64,000 nt of DNA, taken from Cryptomeria japonica. Lineage: Eukaryota; Streptophyta; Pinopsida; Cupressales; Cupressaceae. Shown here piece after piece: positions 1 to 11,657 of the stretch. Location of the stretch: the NCBI RefSeq assembly GCF_030272615.1, contig NC_081406.1, positions 185,047,770-185,111,769 of the forward strand, given 5' to 3'. The stretch's first letter is position 1. Each line of letters begins with the position of its first letter. Position numbers and translations under genes: made by a program. The notes below the pieces were generated by a model. The model did not search any database. It saw only the letters and a program-made list of their open reading frames with translations, and was not told the origin of the DNA.

Positions 1-13
1 TTGAGGATATCCA

Positions 14-1077
14 ATGTCTTCTAACTATATTAGGAAGGTCAGTCTAAAACTTGATGGAACTAACTATGGCATATGGAAGATCAGGATGGAGACACATTTG
101 AATTGCATTGGAAAGGACATATGGGATGTTACAAAGAATGGCTATACTACTCCTACTCAAGGTCAACCTAATCCACCTAACTTGGCTAAAGATGAGGAAA
201 ATGATTGCAAAGCAAGAGAAGCACTTTTGAGTGCATTGTCAGATCAACAAGTTGTATGATTATCAAACAGATCTATAGCTAAAGCTATTTGGGACAAATT
301 GGAAACATTGAATGAAGGAGATTCCACAATCAAAATTATGAAACTTGAATGCTTCTAGGTCAGGTATGAAAATATGAAAATGGAAGAAGATGAAAGAATT
401 TCTTCTTTTATGGAAAGAGTAAATGAAATTGTTTTGGGTATATACAATATTGTGGAGGAACATTAAGTGAAGATGAGATTGTTTCTAAAGTTTTAAGAGC
501 TTTGCCACTAGCATATAAAATGAAAGTTACTACTATAAATGAATTAAGAACAATGCCTAATACATCAGTATCTAGAGACACCTTGGTTGGAAAACTTTCA
601 CCTTTTGAACTTGAGGAATTCGCTCATGTTACTACTATTAAGACAGATCTAGCTTTTGAAGCATCATCATCATCATCTGACAAATCTGATTGGAAATCCT
701 TTTATGAAAAAGAACTTGAAGAAAGGAGAGAAAATGAAGAACTTGAAACACTATTTGCAAGAAAAATACCTAAAGGTCCAATTGGAAGTAAGTATGAAGG
801 TAAAGCACCCTTTAAGTGTTTTAGCTGTAATAAGCTTAGTCATGTGGCTTCTAGATGTCTTGATAGACATGCAAGATTAAGAGAAGAAGCTAAAAGAACA
901 TATAAGACTAACCCTGATTATTAGAAATACAAGTTTAAGAAGAATAGAGACAAATCGTGTTATTATGTTGATGAAGAAGTTATTGATGATTCTGATGAGG
1001 ATCCAATAGACAATGGATGGTCTTTTGTTGCTATAAAAGAAGATCAACCGATACCTACTGTTCAACCGGTAGAGTAG
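14..1077 (+). pseudogene. gag of copia element A, broken
   Basis: This is a copia-type gag (capsid/nucleocapsid) that would package element RNA into cytoplasmic particles. It starts at the ATG at 14 and has the usual N-terminus, with LDGTNYGIWKIRME as a recognisable motif. A zinc knuckle with C at 817 and 826, H at 841 and C at 856 fits CX2CX4HX4C. The frame is broken by TGA at 257, TAG at 356, a 2-base insertion near 440, TAG at 922 and TAG at 1075. Downstream the same frame runs into protease, as expected for a single gag-pol polyprotein. It cannot make full-length protein. Confidence 0.9.
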
Positions 1078-1080
1078 GCC

Positions 1081-2490
1081 TTGGCAGTTAAAGTTGAAGA
1101 CAAGAATGAATGGATTATTGATTCAGGATGTTCACATCACATAACTAGTGATAAGAGTAAATTCTTAACTTTTCAGGAAGACAATGGAGGTCTAGTAAGA
1201 TTTGGAGATGATAAAGCTTGTTTGATCAAAGGAAAAGGCACTATATCTTTTGATGGTAAGCATAATATTGATAATGTTTACTATGTTGAAGGTTTGAAGC
1301 ATAATCTTTTGAGTGTTGGTCAATTAGTTGAGAAAGGATTTCATTTACAATTAAAGAATGGTAAATGCAAAATCTTAAACAAAACTAGTCTGGAAATTGC
1401 CACCAGTAATCAGACTAGAGGTAATATCTTTCATTTGAGCAATAACAAAAAACCATGTTTGATTGTACATATTGATGAAAGTTGGTTATTGCATAAGAGA
1501 CTTTGTCATGTAAATTTTGATTGCATTGTGAAAATCAATATAACTAAGCCAGCAACAGATTTACCTAAGATTGTTAAACCTCACAATTCGTTATGTAAGG
1601 AATGTCAATTTGGAAAACAAGACAGAGAAACTTTCAAGAGTATTCTAGAGAAGTCTAACAATGTTCTTGATTTAATTCATACTGATTTATGTGGTCCAGC
1701 AAGAACTAGAAGTATACAAGGAGATAGGTATTTTATGCTAATCATTGATGACTATTCTAGAATGTGTTGGGTTAATTTTCTCAAGGAAAAATATGAAGCG
1801 TTTGCAAAATTCAAACTATTCAAGGTGATGGTAAAAAATGAAACCAATAATAAAATCAAATGTTTGAGATCAGATCAAGGAGGTGAATTCACATCTAAGG
1901 AATTTAATACATTCTGTGAAGTGAATGGGATCAGAAGATAGTTATCAGCACCCTGGACACCCTAGTAGAATGGAGTTGTGGAAAGGAAAAACAAAACTAT
2001 CTTGGATGCAACCAAAAGTATGATATCAAAAGCAAATCTACCTCATATATACTAGAGAGAAGCAGTCAATACAGTAGTTTATACATTCAACAAAGTTCAC
2101 ATCAGAGGTGAAACCGGTAAGAACCCTCATGAACTATGGTTTGCTAATACTTCTACTCTTAAATATTTTAGAATATTTGGAAGTAAATGCTATATTAGAA
2201 GAGATGAGTATATTGGCAAATTTGATCCAAGAAGTGATGAAGGAATATTTCTTGGTTATTCATCTAAGAGCAAGGCATATAGATGTTTTAACAAGAGATT
2301 GCATAAAATTATTGATAGTGCAAATGTGAAGATTGATGAAAAGATTAAAGGAAATTCAAGGTACACAGACTGTAAACTGACAATAGAGATAATCACAAAT
2401 GAACCTACTCTAAATACACTAGTACAAAATGGTAATCCAGTTACATCGGCATCATCTGGGGATTCAACAGTTACTAAAAAACAACAATAA
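1081..2490 (+). pseudogene. protease and integrase of copia element A, broken
   Basis: The aspartic protease motif DSG (1120-1128, followed by C-S-H-H) would cleave the polyprotein. It is followed by the pre-integrase zinc-binding segment (H/H then CKEC, about 1490-1610) and the integrase core. The DDE triad is visible: D in HTDLCGP (1684), D in SDQGGEF (1873) and E in VVERK (1981). Stops interrupt the core at 1939, 1963, 1966 and 2053; three of these four sit where related elements have Gln codons. The frame ends with TAA at 2488. Family membership is certain; function is lost. Confidence 0.92.
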
Positions 2491-2532
2491 GTAAAAATAC
2501 CCCAGTATGTAAGATTGAATCATTCTAAAGAT

Positions 2533-4144
2533 TAGATAATTGGAAACAAATTTCAAGGAGTTATGACTAGAGGAAGATTGGAAAATGAAGAGGTGTGTCT
2601 TATTTCTAAAATTGAACCTACATCAATTAATGAGGCATGTGAAGATAAATATTGGATTAAAACTATGGAAGATGAATTGGAACAAATTGAAAGGAATAAC
2701 ACTTGGTCATTAGTTCCCCAACCTAAAGACAAAAATATAATTGGAACTAAATGGGTTTTCAGAAATAAACTTAATGAAGATGGTAAAGTAATCATAAATA
2801 AAGAAAGATTGGTGTGTAAGGGATATTCACAGAAAGAAGGAATTGATTACAATGAAACCTTTGCACCGGTAGCTAGAATTGAGGTAGTCAGACTTTTATT
2901 GGCTTTTTCAGCACATAAGAACTATAAAGTATATCAAATGGATGTTAAAAGTTCATTTCTCAATGGAGATCATGAAGAACAAGTTTATATTGAACAACCT
3001 GATGAATTTTCTTTGATAGATAATAAAGACATGGTTTGCAGGTTAAGAAAAGCTTTATATGGTCCGAAACAAGCTCCTAGAGCTTGGTATGCTTGATTGG
3101 ACAAATATCTTTTGAAGCTTGGATACACTAAAGGTAATGCTGACATCAATCTATACTACAAAGTGACTAATGATGACATTTTGGTTATTGAAGTTTTTGT
3201 TGATGATATAATTTTTGGAGGAGATGGATTGTGTAAAGACTTTTCTAACAAAATGCAGCAAGAATTTGAAATGTCTATGATTGGAGAGATAAAATTCCTT
3301 TTAGGATTGCAGATTTCACAGATTGATAAAAGTATATTCCTATGTCAATCTAAGTACTAGAAGGAATTACTAAAGAAATTTCACATGGAAAACTATAAAC
3401 CGGTAAGCATACCTATGACTACAACTGATAAATTATCTTTGAAGGATGAATCAACACCTATTAATCCGACTAGATAGAAGTCTATGATAGGAGGTTTACT
3501 GTATTTGACACAAACAAGACTTGATATTATGAATGTAGTATGTATTGTTTCAAGATTTCGGAGTAATCCTAAAGAAAATCATGAATCAGCAGTGAAAGGA
3601 TTTTCTGGTACCTACATGGCACTACCAATCTTGGTTTATTGTATCCTAGAGATGAAAATATTAACTTATGTGCATACACAGATGCTAATTGGGTAGGCGA
3701 TGTGGATGACAGAAAAAGAACCACCGATGGAACATTTTTTCTTGGTAGCAAACTAATTTCATGGTTGAGCAGAAGTAGAGTTGTACAAGTCTATCAATAG
3801 TAGAATCAGAATATGTTGCAGCAGCAACCAACTGTACACAGGTATTATGGATAAAACAAATGTTGAAGGACATAAAGGTAAAATGAAAGGAACCTATAAC
3901 TATTTACTGTGATAATATGGCAGCGATTGATATATCAAAGAACCCAATATTTCACTCTAAGACTAAACATGTTTCTATCAAATTCAATTTTCTAAAAGAG
4001 AATGTTGAAGAAAATGAAGTGAAATTGGTTTATGTGAATACTAAAGAGTAGATTGCAGATATTTTTACAAAGCCTTTGCCTAAAGAAACTTTTTAAATTC
4101 TCAGAGAGCAACTTGGAGTCCTACCCCCACTGGTAGAGACTTAG
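2533..4144 (+). pseudogene. reverse transcriptase and RNase H of copia element A, broken
   Basis: The RT begins with the copia motif TKWVFRNKLNEDG. It continues through KARLVCKGY-like and YQMDVKSSFLNG motifs to the catalytic FVDDIIFGG (VDD at 3199-3207). RNase H follows, with TDANW, ESEYVAAA and CDNMAAID motifs, and the polyprotein ends near 4144 after IADIFTKPLP. Breaks include TAG 2533, TGA 3094, TAG 3358, TAG 3475, a frameshift near 3600 and TAG 4049. The polyprotein would copy element RNA to DNA inside the particle; this copy cannot. Confidence 0.92.
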
Positions 4145-4220
4145 ACAATTGATGTTTGTCATCAACTAACAAAATTAATAGAGAAATATTTTATTTCAGC
4201 TTTGATGAGGACAACTACTT

Positions 4221-4487
4221 CTCAGGGGGAGTAGTTGGTATAATAAGTTGGTATTTTATATTTAATCTAGTTTTTCTAATGGTTTGGCATTTGATGTCAA
4301 AGGGGGAGAGATTGATATGAAAAAACACATTTTTCCTTGGGGAGAGATCATTGGAGAGAATAATTACTCTTTGTATCTATATTTTGACATCTGGTTAATG
4401 ATCCCTTTGGGAGATTGTTGGTTTTTGGTTTTTAGCACTTTGATGGTTTTTTCATCTTGTGTTGCCATCAATGCCAAAGGGGGAGAT
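4221..4487 (+). promoter_or_regulatory. multiple polypurine tracts before 3' LTR of element A
   Basis: Three G-rich purine tracts precede the LTR, at 4224-4230 (AGGGGGA), 4299-4310 (AAAGGGGGAGAG) and 4476-4486 (AAAGGGGGAGA). The last abuts the LTR start and is the expected plus-strand primer. Repeated PPTs are a known feature of Sirevirus-type copia elements. The rest of the interval shows no coding potential. Confidence 0.75.
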
Positions 4488-5544
4488 TGTTAGTATTTTG
4501 GATATGTTGATATGGTTTTGTCATTGATCTCAACACTTGTCATCACTTGTCAACACTTATCAGCACTTGGAGATCCCTGGTTATGTTCACCGGCAAGTCA
4601 GAGACTTATGCACAACCACCGGTATGTGGTTCATTGACAGGTTATATTGTTCACCAACACTTGGAATGACTTGGAGACTACTTGGTTATGTTGAAGACAT
4701 TATTTGATCTCTTGGTTTTGGCATTTTGGTTATTGGACTATTCTGGTTTGCATATTTGTTGTTACCAGAAAATAGGTCTGAGTTATGCACTGATAGACAT
4801 AGCTATTCTAGATCAACATGACACATTATGGAGATGATTTATTATTATTGTAAATGTGTTGAGCTGACATCATGCATCACATAATGATTTATTCATTGTA
4901 ATATCTTTTAGTAAGCCGACCTATTCAATTGGTCTTAGGTTATTGGTATAAATGTAAGATCTCATTTGTGAGATTAAAATGATTTGAGAAAAAAAGAATT
5001 ATAAAAAAGATTCATGTGAAAATAAGCAGATTTATACACGCAGACATCATTTGAAGGTTGAAGGAAGGTGTTTGTGAAGGAAATCAGAACTAAACTGGTA
5101 CTGAATTCAACATATGAAGATGCTATCATAAGCAGTACATTATCATTGGATTTAACCATCCAATTGTAGTTAGTGTGACTCTCATTTTGTGATTGACCAG
5201 TGAGCTCTAGGTAGCAGGCCTTTCTGCATGTGCAGAATCCATATTGTACACACATACTATCTGTAGTAGTATCATTTGATTGTGGTTAAGGCTTCCCACT
5301 ATGGTTTTTCCCCTTACAAGGTTTCCACGTACAAATATTTGTGTTATGTGTTGTGTATGTTGTTGTCTCTCTATTTCATACATTAATCTTTACCAGTACT
5401 GCAATTAACTGATAAAACTATCTACCGGTATAAAGTTTGGTTTACCGACATTAAGCATTAATTTTTGGTTAAGTTAATTTTTATTGAATTTATTATACAA
5501 TTGATTCACCCCCCCTCCCTCTCAGTTGTCTACGGGACCTAACA
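4488..5544 (+). repeat. 3' LTR of copia element A (1057 bp)
   Basis: It starts TGTTAG directly after a PPT and ends CTAACA, a perfect 6-bp terminal inverted repeat. It contains ACCGG-rich stretches and, near its end, a run of C residues followed by CTCAGT. The same layout recurs in the LTRs of copia elements C and D in this window. Confidence 0.9.
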
Positions 5545-5989
5545 CACTCAATGCATGATATGAGATAAGGTCCACTTACTTGGTGGAGTAACACCATCTA
5601 CTTTCTGCCATATGCTCATGTGACTTCCCTGTTTATACAACATCTCTTTAAATAGGCACATTTGAGCTGTAGTGAGCACATTCATTGTCAGTCATTGCTT
5701 CTCATGATGACTACATCTTCATCTAGTGGGAGTCTTATTTTTCTGCAACCTCATTGCATACTAGTTCATTCTTCTCTTCTAGTGTTGGTATGATTTAGAT
5801 AACATTCTTCCTCTTCATCACAAACAACCACTCAAACACCTCTCTATCTCATCACACAATTCAAGCACTAACTTGTGTATAGGTCATCTTCCTTACCCTT
5901 ACTAATTTTCTACAACACAGAGTGATATCCAAGATATCACATCCTGTTTGCACATACATCTGATCTATCGGTAGTCATCCCATACGGGT
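5545..5989. other. no recognised feature
   Basis: This is unique-looking AT-rich sequence between the copia 3' LTR and the LINE remnant. There are no long frames, no clear repeat and no RNA gene that I can recognise. Confidence 0.5.
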
Positions 5990-6117
5990 TGACATCAATG
6001 ACAACACAATGCCAACATAATATCTTCCCCAGAAGTCTCTAATTGAGATTTCATGAGTTGTCTCTTGTTAGGGACATTTAGGCCCCTAAGATTCCATCAT
6101 ATGAGCTTTATTGGTGG

Positions 6118-7505
6118 TCCGTAGAGTTACACACTCTCGGGGGCAATTTTTCTTCCATGGTAGACTGTGTGCCCGCTTGGATGTCATTCTTTGTTTGTTT
6201 GGCTAGTTTAATTTTGTTTGGAGGCCTACCCACTTTACCTTTTGTCTTCTCAGGAATCTCCTCCTTCTTAGACCAATTTTATCTGATAGAGGAGGGAAAA
6301 AGAGATGGCTCTTTAATTACTGAGGTCTCCGACAAGAAGAGCTAGGGGGGAAAGAGCCATCATTTCTTACACAATTTGAGATTTGCACAATCGAGGTGGA
6401 GTTTTTTTCTATTATCTACAAGGGCCTTAACAAAAGGGAGTCAGAATCTAAAGCTCAAAAGTTTCCCTTAAAGTGTGGAGTGAAGAGTGAGGGAATTGAG
6501 GACTAACGATAGGGTATTCCACTTCAATTGAAAACTTCTATTAAATTTTTTGTTTACCGACAAATCATCACAATCCAAGAGACAAGCTGGAGGGTGAAAA
6601 AGATTAGGAGAAATAAGAGGTAGCTTATGAATTTATTCATTGATAAATTAATGAAAAGATTTTAATAGTTGAGTCTCAATAATGTCATCAAGTGAACCTA
6701 ATAAAAAATCTTGTCTAAACTCCATAACAAAACTCCTATTCTTAAGTAAAATAGAAGGATGGTGATTGGGAGCCCCTAGGACATGCATACTCTGAGACTA
6801 AGAAAAACCTCCACATGAGTGCAAGATAATCAAGATATAGTGAAAAAATATTACCTCAGGCTGCAAGATCTAACAAAGTTGCATATTACTAGGCTCTCGA
6901 TTAGAGTCTCTCCTTTGAGTGTAGTCGAATGGATCTGAGCAGAAGTCTTCACAAACCCTAATATCTTGTTGGTCTGGATTTGAACATTGAGAAGTAAGAT
7001 TCCCTAATAGATGAATGGGATATTTGACAATGGTTGGTTCATCCACTACTACCTCTTGACTGTAGGAACTAGATTTAGACTCAATAATGAGCCTAGTTGG
7101 GGTCCACTTTGAGAGATCAACTAGAATACATACTCTAACTATTTTTTGGGTATGCTCATAAGGGAGTAGGTCATGTTTCATAAAGATGCCATGTTGATTA
7201 GAAATAGCTTCAATCAAATCCAATCCTTTGTACACAAGAGAAAAATATGGGAGGGAGATCCATTTTGGAACAAATTTAATGACTACAAATGTTGGGTTGA
7301 AATTAGGTGTCCATGCTAAGGCTGATAAACCTATACCATACTCAAGAGGAAAAGATGGGAGGGAGATCCATTTTGGAACAAATTTAATGACTACAGATTT
7401 TGGGTTGAAATTAGGTGTCCATGCTAAGTTTGATAAACCTATACCTTCACAAAGCCAATCCTTTTGTTTATGAATCCTATCATGATCTTCTTTAGATGCA
7501 AACAT
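6118..7505 (-). pseudogene. LINE ORF1 with DUF4283-like domain
   Basis: The segment 6870-7505 encodes 211 residues resembling the DUF4283 region of plant L1 ORF1 proteins. Features are a KEDHDRI start region, WTPNFNP, VPKWISLP, IEAISNQHGIFMKHD and VCILVDLSKWTPTRL. After frame breaks, the C-terminal part (6118-6300) has a basic GRPPNKIK segment resembling an AT hook and ends QSTMEEKLP, as LINE ORF1 tails often do. The protein would bind LINE RNA. A 36-residue block (GIGLS..LAWTPNFNP..WISLP) is present twice in tandem, in frame. The copy is broken and presumably inactive. Confidence 0.65.
7237..7452 (-). repeat. tandem 108-bp duplication inside LINE ORF1
   Basis: Two units (about 7237-7344 and 7345-7452) share the landmark GGGAGGGAGATCCATTTTGG at a spacing of 108 bp, which is 36 codons. 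They differ at only a handful of bases. The duplication keeps the ORF1 frame open. Confidence 0.9.
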
Positions 7506-9182
7506 GGCAATGAATAAACCTTCTCCCTTATCAATGTAGGAAATGTGTCAAATATTTATTACTTTCCTTGATTTAGACATGAAGAACTTTGAAAGGGCAC
7601 TTAGTTTGGTTTAGAAAATTTGAAAGTAGGATATCTGCCTCTATCAGTCTATAGGTTATTAGAAAACCCTTTTGTGACATAATCCTGACTAAACCTCTGC
7701 CAATCTCTACGGTGTTTGTTCTGGTCTTCCTGGAAAACCCTCTTCTCCTCTCTTCTGAAACATTTCCTATGATCTTGCCAGCCCCTCTATCAATCTATGT
7801 GACATCTAACCTGATAATTTTTAAAAAAACTCTTCCTACTTCGAAACCACCCACCCAGAGCCATTGTTCTGATTCGTTTTACTCGGGAGCTTTGAGAATT
7901 TAATAATTTGTAAACATTAATTTGTAATTTTTTATAATTTATATATTCTTTTTTATTTTATATAAATAAAAAAATAGTATTATATTCACAAAAAAAGAGT
8001 CTAATTTTAAAAATAATAAAATAAATATATTGATCCCAACAAGCTTTTTTAGTGAAACTCACTCTTAGAGGTGGTAGAGATTGATTATCATCTACATTCC
8101 TCCAAACATCCTTTGGAGAAGATTCATCAATAGGCTCCTAGCCAATGAGAGCATTATCTTTAGTATTTTCTTCTTATAGTGGCTACCAAACTAATGAGAT
8201 GAAAAGAGGCACATGTGAGTCCAACTATGGAGATGGCAAGTGACAAGGTTGCAACCATCTAACATGAGTAGCAAAGTCTTGGGGGTTTTGAGGAGCAAGA
8301 TCATGAGAGTTGCAATCACCCAAAATGTCTCATATCTAAGAGTGGATATGACCACACTTACTCCCATGAGGAGATATAGGGTTCAAAGGAAGTTAATCAA
8401 CAACGCAAGGATGATTTCCCTTATGGTTGAGAATATCCTTTAAAAGGGCCACTCCAAGCATAATTTTTCTAACTTGTACTTGAATCTATATGAGCACATT
8501 AGAATATATTATAGCTTTTGAATATAAAGAAAAATATTGTCTTGAAGTAGTGTAATTGATTAAGGATACATTTTTGTCCTCCCATGTGAACTTGTGAGGA
8601 AGGTTTGGCCAATCTCTAAGAACAACCATATGCCACAAGAAGGGTTTGGAAATAACTAGCTTAAAGAAGTCTCACATCCAGTTCCAAGCTTGCTAATAAC
8701 ATGTATTGAACATGAATAAATGTTTTAGAGACTAAAGTTGGGCATTAGAAAGGAAATTGTGAGGAAGAATGCCCATGTGAGTCAATGGAATCCCCATAGA
8801 AAGACCTTGGTATAGAAAATGTAACAAGAAATGACCCAATTTAGGGTCAAGAGTATAGCCTCCCAAATTCCTTGAAATTTTTTTTGTCACAACCCTCTAA
8901 AGGATTGCAGCTATTAGAGAGACTTGAGCTAGTCTATCATAAGTAGGTGAAGATAGAGCCAAGAATAAAATAGGTTATCTGGTCTATAGCTGTAAAAAGG
9001 ATTTTTTATATATAATTTTCAGTCATTCTAGGGTATGTGTAGGATAATGAGGGGCCAAAAAGTGGCAATATGAAAAAAATGTCTTTTTCCATTTGCCCAA
9101 AAAAGCGAAAAATTCATGTTGACTTTTTGCTTGGCTTTGATGTCAGTACGTGTAGCCATGACAAAAGATAAAGTATAATAGA
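7506..9182. other. unassigned AT-rich interval
   Basis: No gene is recognised. 7900-8035 is nearly pure A/T. 8035-8130 read on the minus strand is open and coding-like (DDNQSLPPLRVSF) and may be a displaced LINE ORF1 piece. The rest shows only short frames. Confidence 0.45.
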
Positions 9183-9422
9183 TATCCGAAAATATTGGAT
9201 ATCCGATATTATCAAACTTATAATATATATGATATAATATATTATATATTAATAATATTAATTATTAATATATATTATCACATACTAATAATATGTATTA
9301 TTAATATATATTATATTAATATATATATAAATAATATATCTTAATACACAATGGAAAACATGAAAAAGGTATCGGATATTCGATACCTTGTTTATTTTAA
9401 ATACCTGGATTGTGGCCACCCA
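9183..9422. repeat. AT-rich segment bounded by GATATCC-type palindromes
   Basis: A core of TA-rich sequence (about 9220-9345) is bounded on the left by ATATCC/GGATAT inverted words (9182-9202). On the right is the near-perfect palindrome GGTATCGGATATTCGATACC (9368-9387). It could extrude as a cruciform or be a worn foldback element; no target duplication was found. Confidence 0.6.
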
Positions 9423-9758
9423 TGGGTCATTTTCACTCATGGGTTTGGAATTTTTTAGCAACTTGATATTCGATTTTAGCTGATATCTGATTCCTCAAGT
9501 AAAATTTAATCAAATCCAAGCATCAGGTATGATTTTTTTTCATTTCCTTGTCTTTTATTATTCATTTGCATATTTTGATTTGTTTTTCGTTAAATTTTTA
9601 GTTATAAATTAGGTTTTTTTATTTCAAATACACTATGTTGTTTGAAAAATGTTACTTAAATCTAAATTTTCAACTTCAATCTAGTAAAATGGTTGATAAC
9701 AATGAGAATTTATAACCACCACAACCACCAAACCCCTCCTCAATTCATAAGTTAATTG

Positions 9759-11120
9759 TGTAGATGCCTAAAATTAATTAAATTAATTATTTAATTAATT
9801 TAGCATTTCTACATAATTAATTAATTTAATTATGTCATCCATGTTCCTCTTAGAATAAATTAAATTTAATTATTTTTGTCTCTATAGTCTAATAGTTAAT
9901 TTATCAAAATAAATTAATTATTCACCTTTTTATTCCAAAGTCCCTTTAATCATCAATTCCTCTAAAATCCCTTTAGGTTAATTAATTTTAAATAATTAAC
10001 TTAAGTCATTAATTCCTACAAATTACTTCTTCTAATCCTCACTTATCCTAATTAATTCTTCTAGAAGCTTAATTATCATTATTCCTCAATTTTATAATCC
10101 ATCCACTCATTCTCTCTCCTCATGTCGCATCCTCCTAACTTGCCCACTAGCTCTCATAATCCCTCATTTCCTCACCTAAACCCTTCACTAACCAATTTCA
10201 CATTCCTATCTCCAAGATAAGGAGTAAGTCAACCATTTTCCATAAATAGTTTGTGTCCTCTCAAACCCCCAACCTTAAATGCACCAACTTTGGTCATATC
10301 AAAGGATTTCAAATCCTTGCTCTTGCCCATGCTCCCTGACTTACCAAGAAATTTTAAATTCCTTTTCTCTTCCCTTTCTCCTATGTAATCTTCTATTTTG
10401 GAATTTTTAATTCCTTTGTCCCTTCCCAAGGAATTTTAAATTCATGTTATTCTTCCAAAGTGCATTGGAGACTCTTCTCTATATGCCTTTAGGAGTGTAG
10501 AGAGAAGAAATGCCTTTATGAAAAATATCTTGGTCTCCACACCTTGTCCTCTCAATCCCTTCAATCACTTTCCTTCAATCTCCACCCTCCATTCGAAATC
10601 AATATCGGCCCTCCATTTTTGTACTTTAAAATCTATAAATTGGGGTCTCCTCCCCTCATTTCCACATCCACTTTCCATGCAATTTCATGCTATCCATTTG
10701 AGCTTAGAATCCATTCTTAACATCTACATTATAGGCAAATTTATAAACACTTAGTCATTCACCTATCTATCCATCCACCATAGCATCTATCATCATTGTT
10801 GTTGTGTAATGGAGATCAATCCACATCCCCACCATAGGACCAATCCAATCAGGCTAAGGAGGGGCACATCTTTAGCTTCATCCAAGGTCCAAAGTGAGGA
10901 GCAAGTGACAAAATTATGAAAGTATAAACTTTTTATGGTATTTGATTGAATTTTATGCTTATCTTAATTTAAACTCATCTTTTCATCATTGCATTATTTT
11001 CCCTTGGTTCATTTTAGCAGTCCTAGTGGGACCCACATCCCTTAATACTAATGTTTTTGTAAGTTTTTGTGAATTTTTAGTCTCAGATTCTGATTCAACA
11101 TCTCGGACTATACATCAGTG
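9759..11120 (+). repeat. possible LTR fragment or degenerate repeat, AT-rich
   Basis: It starts TGTAGATGCC and forms an imperfect palindrome over its first 50 bases (arms with TAAATTAATTAA and TTAATTAATTTA). It then contains further TTAATTAA blocks up to about 10080. The start looks like a gypsy LTR, but I cannot find a matching end or a second copy. From about 11090 the sequence uses the same word pattern as 22918-24720, so the chromovirus complex splits one older repeat. Confidence 0.35.
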
Positions 11121-11657
11121 TGTAGTACCCCTACTTGTTTGAACTCATTAAACTCATATTTTATTATTGGTTGTTTTCGGTGGATACATTACCATGATAT
11201 ATTATTCAGATTTTTATGACATTATGCTTTATCTAGAGAGGAGATGTATAATTTATTTGCAGTATTTCAGTACTTGTGATTTATGGCATTTTATGGATTA
11301 TTTCTATTTACTGACATTTTACTTTACCTATGTAATGTAAAATTATATGTTGTGTGTTTACGAGTGTATTGGATGCAAGGAGACGATTTTTCTTCACTCA
11401 TTTTGGTGAGACAGGGAACGTCGTGATTCTCCTTCATTGATGTGTATGTCATGTTTTCTATATTGTATATATATGCGTGTGTGGTTCGGTGATGCAAATT
11501 ATTACAGGTAATAGTACTGGGTAGGTATGGGGTATCATCTCCACCTAGCTTCATAGGTCTGAGCGTGCCTTATATTTTTCGATAGAAGTGGAGGAGATAG
11601 TAGTTGACCCTATTTTACTCAGTTACACTCATATGAGTGTCTTCAGTTGGTTGTCTT
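11121..11657 (+). repeat. chromovirus LTR copy a, truncated
   Basis: It matches the first about 535 bp of LTR copies b and c, then jumps directly into gag sequence (ATTCATGCTCAGG). About 1.1 kb of LTR, the primer site and the gag start are missing. This is a deletion junction, with a few T residues of possible microhomology. Confidence 0.85.

Larger units (their letters stand above)
1..5544 (+). mobile_element. Ty1/copia element A, 5' end off window, decayed
   Basis: This is the 3' part of a copia retrotransposon in the order gag, protease, integrase, RT, RNase H, PPTs and 3' LTR. That order (integrase before RT) is the copia hallmark. The body is close to full length, but the 5' LTR and primer site lie before base 1. 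The coding frame is broken by many stops and a few frameshifts. Several PPT-like tracts before the 3' LTR and ACCGGT-type motifs in the LTR recall Sirevirus-type copia elements; that lineage call is inference. No target duplication can be tested because the 5' end is missing. Confidence 0.95.
5990..7505 (-). mobile_element. L1-type LINE remnant, 3' truncated
   Basis: Read on the minus strand, ORF1 (7505 down to about 6118) is followed at once by the first codons of ORF2 (about 6109 down to 5990). ORF2 begins with a WNLRGLN motif, the N-terminus typical of plant L1 endonuclease, with a stop two codons earlier. Sequence beyond about 5990 no longer resembles ORF2, so RT is missing. The far 5' end is not defined, and a coding-like minus-strand patch at 8035-8130 may be a detached piece. 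Confidence 0.65.
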
